A DNA stretch of 64,000 bases, taken from positions 222,851,837-222,915,836 of the forward strand of contig NC_061514.1 in the NCBI RefSeq assembly GCF_022539505.1, read 5' to 3'. Below are positions 56,302 to 64,000 of the stretch, one piece after another. Position numbers and translations under genes: made by a program. Positions within the stretch are counted from its first letter, which is position 1; each line of letters begins with the position of its first letter. The notes under the pieces were generated by a model, which saw only the letters and a program-made list of their open reading frames with translations, ran no database searches and had not been told where the DNA came from. Source of the stretch: Lolium rigidum. Its lineage: Eukaryota; Streptophyta; Magnoliopsida; Poales; Poaceae.

Positions 56302-59300
56302 TGTCACATCCCAAAATTTTCCAGATTTTGGAATGTAAAATAAAAATAAAATTTAAGCTTGGTTGCTTGTCTTGATTTAAATTTTACAATGAAATAAAAC
56401 TTTTGGTGTTACTTAAACTATTTTCCAAAAATGGAGTTTTCAAAAACATGCATGCATTGCATTCATAAGCATCATGGCATCTTTGCATTTCCTAGGAAAT
56501 TTGAGTGAAATTCAAATTTATATTAAAAAAAAAACCTTAAACCCGAAGTAACGCAAATTAAGCCACATAGGCCTATGTGCCAAATTAAAATTATTCAAAT
56601 GATTTAAAAGTGGTTCCAAAATATTCTTCATTGAATAAGGAATGCGGCTGATATTTTATTTGAAATTTTCGACTTAATTTGACTCACTTTTAATCAAATT
56701 TCGGTTTTCAAATTAATTTCCTAAATACTAAAACGAGAAAAAGAAAAGTTAATCAGTAATAAAAAAAAAAGGAAACGAGCGGGGCAAGCGGCAAGACGAA
56801 AGTCAAAAGAACAAAGCTGGGCACACGCCGCACGTACGACCTCACACGAGCGGCATCCAATGATCCGGCGTTTCGTTGATTTTTCTTTTCTTCTCTCACG
56901 TGCGGGACCCACCACCACGTCATCATCTTCTTCAATTCCACGAACTGAAACGCACGGACGTATTGGTGTATCGGGACGTTTTAGTCGCCAATTGATTTCC
57001 GGCGAATTAATCCACCATTTGATGCACCGTTTGTTGCTATTTAAGCTCCACTCTCACCTCTTCATTTCCCCCCAAACGGCACATCCTGAGAGCCCCCAGG
57101 CTGCTCGAATTCGAGCTCGGAGCTCCGCAGCACTGCCGCACTAGATCGTCGATTGCGGTGAGCACGGTTCATCTTTTGACCTCTAGTTTCTTCCAAACAT
57201 CCTATTTCTTCCTTGCGCACATCTCAGACTTTTGTTTCGTGATTTCGGTGCACCACAGCGACGGCGACATCTTCGTCCGTGAGCACGTCCGCGGGACAGT
57301 TTCCCGACGAACGACTGCGTGTGAACCAGTGTGAAATCCCGGAGTAGAACTCACCATCGAATTCTCCATCATCGTCTTCAGCTCGGACGGCAAGGACCAC
57401 CGCAACGCGACTACATCCACAAAGGAGTGCAACGCCAGCATCGGGATCATCCTTTTTCCTGTACGTGTTATTCATTCCATCTTTATTCTCACTGAACCAC
57501 ACGATCTAGATCCAAGGGTCATAATCTGATCACTTAAACGAAGGGGTATTGACCAACCAGATTCTGCCACTTGTCATATCTGTTTCTATTTTCGGATATT
57601 TGGACAGAGAAACATAGAAACTTATAAAAATCATATCTTTAGTTTCATTTATCCAAATTTAGCAAACTTCGTGTCCCTGGATTCATAAAAACGTGTAGAA
57701 TACAGTAGACACATAATATTGCACTTTTGCATCATATTTATACACAGTTTTTGCAGAAACTCAAATAGAGTATTTTGGCTATATAAATAGTTCTACAAAT
57801 TATTTTGGAGTAATTCCTTTTGCTATTAACAGATAATTGAGCCCTCTGTACAGTAGCATTAGAAAATAAAAACGTGACCTATATAATCCCCTTGTAGTAT
57901 TTGTTTAGTGTTGTAGATCTCTTCTCATGATAGAAAATGTTTTTAATTATTAATTCAACACTAAAATTTTGCCATGACATCATGCATATAGTTGACAACG
58001 AGATAACATATTAAGTGTGTTGTTCATGTTTAATCCACATATTGCATCCATATTTTATTTGTGCTTGTCTATATGTTGCTATATGTTTATGGAGTGAAAA
58101 TTTTGTTTGTAGATTGTGATTGTGCTGATTGCAACGAGTGTTTTTACGAAGAGTGTACCAACTCCTCATCTCACCAAGGCAAGTGACACACCCTCACAAA
58201 TGTCCCAGTTTTTATCTATGCACGGTAGAGATTTTTGTAGTATACATGTGTAGGGTATATGCTTTGCTATGCAATCCCAGTAGTCTAGCTACCCCTTCTT
58301 GACTACTTTGTCGCCATTAAATTTAGTTGTTGCTCAGCTATGCTATGAAATTATTTTGTTAGTGAGTTATGGAAAAACAACTAAGTTTAATGAACTACCT
58401 GGAAGGAATTGGTATTGCTCGGTTTATGTTGAGTGGTTCCCTGGGGTCATGTCGTCGAACCTCTGAACCGCCAGGTGTATCGCACTTGTGGACGGCCACC
58501 CAGGAACAAAGAGATATTAGACAACCTTGCTCATTAGCTTACCGTACAGCCACATGCTATATGGGCTCTGGCTTGACGGAGTACGTTGTGTGAACCTGGG
58601 CCCTACGCGACATGATGATGTAGGGGAATGTAGGTTGGAGCGGGTCCGTAGAGGATGGTGCGGGTGATCACTTCGGAAAAGTCTCGTCCTAGTCGACATC
58701 TGTCCATTTGAGCAAAATGTGCATCATGGAAGAAGAACAAACTAGGTCATGTGGGTAAATTTGTACAACCTCTGCAGAGTGTTAAATCTAAGTACTTAGC
58801 CGTGTCCCCGGTTACGGACAATTTGAGCGAACTGACAAGGCACATGTTCGAAAGTCTCCTCATCCCAATTTCTTAAATTAAAATTTGATGGGTGAACACG
58901 GGTAGGAGGAATTCACTGGTTTCCATCAGTGGTATTCCAGGTTCATTGATTTCTATCAATGGAACCGCCTAATTAAAAGGGAAGAAAATGATTTGACAAT
59001 TGATAGGAGAAAAGCTGGCTTTATGCAAATCATACACTGAGCTCTACCAGCCAAATGTACACTTAAGTGTTAGGTTGCCATTTGAGTCCACCATAGTGTC
59101 ATCTTGCCAATACATTCAAAGTATTGACCATTCGTGGCTGTAACTTTTCATGTTGCAGATGTTTTGAAAGACGAGTGAGTTACGATGATTAGGGTTACGA
59201 GTCTATCCTCAACATGCTCGCATGTGGCACATGAAGACGAAGGACTCCATGCTTGTCTAAGTTTATTCGTTGTGAAACTCTGATGATATGCTAGCCTTGT

Positions 59301-59463
59301 GCTATGCAATTTGTAATCCTTTATGTAAATTCTGGATCATACGATGTAATAAAGACCATTGTTTCTTGGTATTACATCTTGTACTGTGTGTGCTAGCGAT
59401 TGATCCGGGGACTAGCACGGATACGCACGGAGATCGGCACCTTAAAAGGTGTAGGTCGCTACG
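56302..59463 (+). mobile_element. Array LTR 4 (variant B)
   Basis: About 3162 bp, TG start, GC-rich variant B segment near 57122-57159, GTGGCTG marker near 59137. Its last bases read CTACGGATGG where the others have CTACAGATGG, a CAG-to-CGG difference. TATTTAAG at 57038. Confidence 0.93.
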
Positions 59464-60847
59464 GATGGTATCGAGCATTGTGTTGACCGTAGGTTCGTGA
59501 CCCTAGGTTTGGATTAGAAATAGGAAGATCTTAGAATGAAAAATCTATCTAATCTTATCTCTGTTAAAATGTTGTTTGCTTTGTGAACTTCTAGTGTTCT
59601 CACCTACTTCACCTTCAAAAGAATTTTCTCTTACCTTAGATATCCTTCCTCTAGAAAACACATCAATAGAGGATTGATGATGACCTTGGCCTGAAGTGAG
59701 AGGTTGATGCTTCACATGATATTCTTCGACTCTGCTAGAAGTGTTGCATGGAAGACCAGCAAAGATTTGATGAAGGATCTGTGATGCAAACTACACAACA
59801 CCCAAAGATACATCAAAGGAGTACAGGAGGAACTTGAAGCACTAAAGATAGATATAGAATAGACCACCATTAATTCTAGTTTATAAGGCCAACGATATCG
59901 CAGTAATGTTTGTGATCATACCAAATTGTGGTATGACCATACTAGTTTGTTTGTGTTTGAACCATGCTTATTGATGTTTGTTAGATGATTGTTGTTTGCT
60001 GAATTGTTTTGATCTGCTGTGTTTGGGTAGGAATTCTCTCTTAGAATCTTTCTATCTATTCTCATCTATACCCAACCCATCAAATGTTTTCTCGGCAAAT
60101 CGCCATGAAGACATCATTAGTGAAACCAACCATGATGGTTCCCATCAAGATGAAGAATAGAAGAGCGTGGGATACACAAAACCCTAGTTAAGGATCAATA
60201 GAAATGTTTTCGAAAACAATTAAACAATGGGGATTGAAACATTGATTCAATTTTCCATGGAAATTTTATCAAACTTGTGAGGTTGACCAAGAGTTAGAAT
60301 ACGAGATTCAATAAATCAAATACGGAGTAATGATTTGGGTGCAGGATGGATTGATCACCATTCCTACTACTCTTATTATTCGCTTTCTAATATTGACTTT
60401 GCGAATCTAGAGAGATATACCTACAAAACAGATGTCGACGTTTAAGCCTAAACCTTAGGGTGGAAAATATTATACCTCTATAGTATGGCAAGTGTTGCCA
60501 AACGTAGAACTATGTTTAGTTTGAAGGTCCAACCTCTAGGCTGAAGAATAGTGGAAGACCATTGACGACATCTCGACAAGTAAGGAAACCTACACGACTC
60601 ACTTTGAAGATATATGTTGTTCACTATATGTAAACAACCCTATTGGAGGTCACAAGCCATGGGTATTTCAAGAGACGACCCCATGCCAAGTCATACCTAG
60701 GATGAACCCAGCATGAACCCAAGACCTAGTCTAAACTACCAAAGTTTCTTTTAAGGGTGGTAGCCCACCCCGACATATCCTAAACCCATCTTTCTTTCTA
60801 GCCTTTCTCGAATCTCGAGGACGAGATTCATTTTAAGGGTGGTAGTC
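59464..60847 (+). mobile_element. Array internal domain 4 (type beta)
   Basis: 1384 bp with the markers of domain 2 (GATCTT near 59527, CTTACCTT near 59635, GGATCAATAG near 60192, TTTCTAATA near 60384). The primer site reads TGGTATCGAGC (59466-59476), one base short at CAG. Followed by an LTR with a TA start, as domain 2 is. Confidence 0.9.
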
Positions 60848-63800
60848 TATCACATCCCAAAATTTTCCAGATTTTGGAATGTAAAATAAAAATAAAATTT
60901 AAGCTTGGTTGCTTGTCTTGATTTAAATTTTACAATGAAATAAAACTTTTGGTGTTACTTAAACTATTTTCCAAAAATGGAGTTTTCAAAAACATGCATG
61001 CATTGCATTCATAAGCATCATGGCATCTTTGCATTTCCTAGGAAATTTGAGTGAAATTCAAATTTATATTAAAAAAAAAACCTTAAACCCGAAGTAACGC
61101 AAATTAAGCCACATAGGCCTATGTGCCAAATTAAAATTATTCAAATGATTTAAAAGTGGTTCCAAAATATTCTTCATTGAATAAGGAATGCGCTGATATT
61201 TTATTTGAAATTTTCTGACTTAATTTGACTCACTTTTAATCAAATTTCGGTTTTCAAATTAATTTCCTAAATACTAAAACAGAAAAAGAAAAGTTAATCG
61301 GTAATAAAAAAAAAGGAAACGAGCGGGGCAAGCTGGCAAGACGAAAGTCAAAAGAACAAAGCTGGGCACACGCCGCACGTACGACCTCACACAGCGACAT
61401 CCAATGATCCGGCGTTTCGTTGATTTTTCTTTTCTTCTCTCACGTGCGGGACCCACCACCACGTCATCATCTTCTTCAATTCCACGAACTGAAACGCACG
61501 GACGTATTGGTGTATCGGGACGTTTTAGTCGCCAATTGATTTCCGGCGAATTAATCCACCATTTGATGCACCGTTTGTTGCTATTTAAGCTCCACTCTCA
61601 CCTCTTCATTTCCCCCAAACGGCACATCACGAGAGCCCCCAGGCTGCTCGAATTCGAGCTCGGAGCTCCGCAGCACTGCCGCACTAGATCGTCGATTGCG
61701 GTGAGCACGGTTCATCTTTTGACCTCTAGTTTCTTCCAAACATCCTATTTCTTCCTTGCGCACATCTCAGACTTTTGTTTCGTGATTTCGGTGCACCACA
61801 GCGACGGCGACATCTTCGTCCGTGAGCACGTCCGCGGGACAGTTTCCCGACGAACGACTGCGTGTGAACCGAGTGTGAAATCCCGGAGTAGAACTCACCA
61901 TCGAATTCTCCATCATCGTCTTCAGCTCGGACGGCAAGGACCACCGCAACGCGACTACATCCACAAAGGAGTGCAACGCCGATATCGGGATCATCCTTTT
62001 TCCTGTACGTGTTATTCATTCCATCTTTATTCTCACTGAACCACACGATCTAGATCCAAGGGTCATAATCTGATCACTTAAACGAAGGGGTATTGACCAA
62101 CCAGATTCTGCCACTTGTCATATCTGTTTCTATTTTCGGATATTTGGACAGAGAAACATAGAAACTTATAAAAATCATATCTTTAGTTTCATTTATCCAA
62201 ATTTAGCAAACTTCGTGTCCCTGGATTCATAAAAACGTGTAGAATACAGTAGACACATAATATTGCACTTTTGCATCATATTTATACACAGTTTTTGCAG
62301 AAACTCAAATAGAGTATTTTGGCTATATAAATAGTTCTACAAATTATTTTGGAGTAATTCCTTTTGCTATTAACAGATAATTGAGCCCTCTGTACAGTAG
62401 CATTAGAAAATAAAAACGTGACCTATATAATCCCCTTGTAGTATTTGTTTAGTGTTGTAGATCTCTTCTCATGATAGAAAATGTTTTTAATTATTAATTC
62501 AACACTAAAATTTTGCCATGACATCATGCATATAGTTGACAACGAGATAACATATTAAGTGTGTTGTTCATGTTTAATCCACATATTGCATCCATATTTT
62601 ATTTGTGCTTGTCTATATGTTGCTATATGTTTATGGAGTGAAAATTTTGTTTGTAGATTGTGATTGTGCTTGATTGCAACGAGTGTTTTTACGAAGAGTG
62701 TACCAACTCCTCATCTCACCAAGGCAAGTGACACACCCTCACAAATGTCCCAGTTTTTATCTATGCACGGTAGAGATTTTTGTAGTATACATGTGTAGGG
62801 TATATGCTTTGCTATGCAATCCCGATGGTCTAGCTACCCCTTCTTGACTACTTTGTCGCCATTAAATTTAGTTGTTGCTCAGCTATGCTATGAAATTATT
62901 TTGTTAGTGAGTTATGGAAAAACAACTAAGTTTAATGAACTACCTGGGTGGAATTGGTATTGCTCGGTTTATGTTGAGTGGTTCCCTGGGGTCATGTCGT
63001 CGAACCTCTGAACCGCCAGGTGTATCGCACTTGTGGACGGCCACCCAGGAACAAAGAGATATTAGACAACCTTGCTCATTAGCTTACCGTACAGCCACAT
63101 GCTATATGGGCTGCGGCTTGACGGAGTACGTTGTGTGAACCTGGGCCCTACGCGACATGATGATGTAGGGGAATGTAGGTTGGAGCGGGTCCGTAGAGGA
63201 TGGTGTGGGTGATCACTTCGGAAAAGTCTCGTCCTAGTCGACATCTGTCCATTTGAGCAAAATGTGCATCATGGAAGAAGAACAGACTAGGTCATGTGGG
63301 TAAATTTGTACAACCTCTGCAGAGTGTTAAATCTAAGTACTTAGCCGTGTCCCCGGTTACGGACAATTTGAGCGAACTGACAAGGCACATGTTCGAAAGT
63401 CTCCTCATCCCAATTTCTTAAATTAAAATTTGATGGGTGAACACGGGTAGGAGGAATTCACTGGTTTCCATCAGTGGTATTCCAGGTTCATTGATTTCTA
63501 TCAATGGAACCGCCTAATTAAAAGGGAAGAAAATGATTTGACAATTGATAGGAGAAAACTGGCTTTATGCAAATCATACCTGAGCTCTACCAGCCAAATG
63601 TACACTTAAGTGTTAGGTTGCCATTTGAGTCCACCATAGTGTCATCTTGCCAATACATTCAAAGTATTGACCATTCGTGGCTGTAACTTTTCATGTTGCG
63701 AGATGTTTTGAAAGACGAGTGAGTTACGATGATTAGGGTTACGAGTCTATCCTCAACATGCTCGCATGTGGCACATGAAGACGAAGGACTCCATGCTTGT

Positions 63801-64000
63801 CTAAGTTTATTCGTTGTGAAACTCGATGATATGCTAGCCTTGTGCTATGCAATTTGTAATCCTTTATGTAAATTCTGGATCATACGATGTAATAAAGACC
63901 CTTGTTTCTTGGTATTACATCTTGTACTGTGTGTGCTAGCGATTGATCCAGGGACTAGCACAGATACGCACAGAGATCGGCACCTTAAAAGGTGTAGGTC
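60848..64000 (+). mobile_element. Array LTR 5 (TA start, variant B), cut by window end
   Basis: 3153 bp visible; the window ends about 7 bases before the expected CTACA terminus. It combines the TA start of LTR 3 with the GC-rich variant B segment (near 61668-61705) and GTGGCTG of LTRs 2 and 4, so it is a recombinant copy. Small indels at CAG/CTG make a 211-codon frame at 61404-62039 that is absent from the other copies. Confidence 0.92.

Larger units (their letters stand above)
42678..64000 (+). repeat. Tandem array of LTR-internal units, about 4.54 kb each
   Basis: Unit starts are 42678, 47219, 51760, 56302 and 60848, giving lengths 4541, 4541, 4542 and 4546 plus 3153 bp of a fifth unit cut by the window end. 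Each unit is one LTR (about 3155 bp) plus one internal domain (about 1386 bp) with a tRNA-Met primer site and a polypurine tract. Neighbouring units share LTRs and no target duplications separate them. The array therefore grew by unequal recombination or replication slippage, not by repeated insertion. Units differ by roughly 1-2 percent by eye, mostly at CAG/CTG. Confidence 0.96.

Noticed and set aside
61404..62039. 211-codon plus-strand frame, the longest in the array
   Set aside because: Present only in LTR 5; in the other four LTRs the same region is split. The extra openness comes from single-base indels (CCCCC run, CGAG at CAG), so it is not a gene by itself.
42678..64000. CRISPR-like or classic centromeric satellite array
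   Set aside because: Unit length is 4.54 kb with LTR structure, primer site and polypurine tract; there are no short repeat-spacer units and no resemblance I can see to 150-180 bp plant centromere satellites.

Overview
The window is transposon-filled plant heterochromatin. The LTR types, tRNA-Asp, tRNA-Lys and tRNA-Met primer sites, a CACTA element with GTGGCGCAC-type subterminal repeats and an L1-type LINE all point to a large grass genome, most likely Triticeae (wheat, Aegilops, barley or rye). I see no intact host gene, rRNA or tRNA gene. The only host-derived coding sequence I recognise is a broken calcium-dependent protein kinase fragment next to the CACTA terminus. Family names are not assigned where I cannot check them.

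Left block (1-7584): the 3' part of an Athila-like Gypsy element (A, LTR 1124-2610) sits inside the coding end of another one (B). B's 3' LTR (4598-7584) is itself split by a reverse-oriented solo LTR (S, 5836-7311, TSD TGTAC). A CACTA terminus starts at 7587 and carries the kinase fragment.

Middle block (8337-42677): a minus-strand Tat-type Gypsy element (C) lies in the CACTA/kinase sequence. Its left LTR is split by element D (8735-22333, with a 7.1 kb LINE inside its 5' LTR) and by solo LTR F (22445-23323, TSD CCCGG). Its gag is split by element E (34667-41788, TSD TGGGC). C has broken gag, protease, RT, two RNase H domains and integrase on the minus strand. On the plus strand it has a separate multi-exon antisense gene (24132-27399) with its own TATA box. 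D and E belong to one non-autonomous, tRNA-Asp-primed group: E keeps a gag, while D has lost gag and the start codon.

Right block (42678-64000): a tandem array of about 4.54 kb units runs off the window. Each unit is a 3.15 kb LTR plus a 1.39 kb non-coding internal domain of a tRNA-Met-primed Gypsy derivative. The arrangement is LTR-int-LTR-int-LTR-int-LTR-int-LTR with shared LTRs. Diagnostic bases alternate unit by unit, so the array is a dimeric (about 9.1 kb) higher-order repeat. This is the most unusual object in the window.

Most differences between copies that are not alternation markers fall on CAG/CTG trinucleotides and look like base-calling errors at CHG-methylated sites (CAG read as CGG or CGAG, CTG read as CTTG or CTCG). 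The frameshifts separating the LINE endonuclease and RT reading frames sit at the same trinucleotide, so some apparent gene decay here may be sequencing error.
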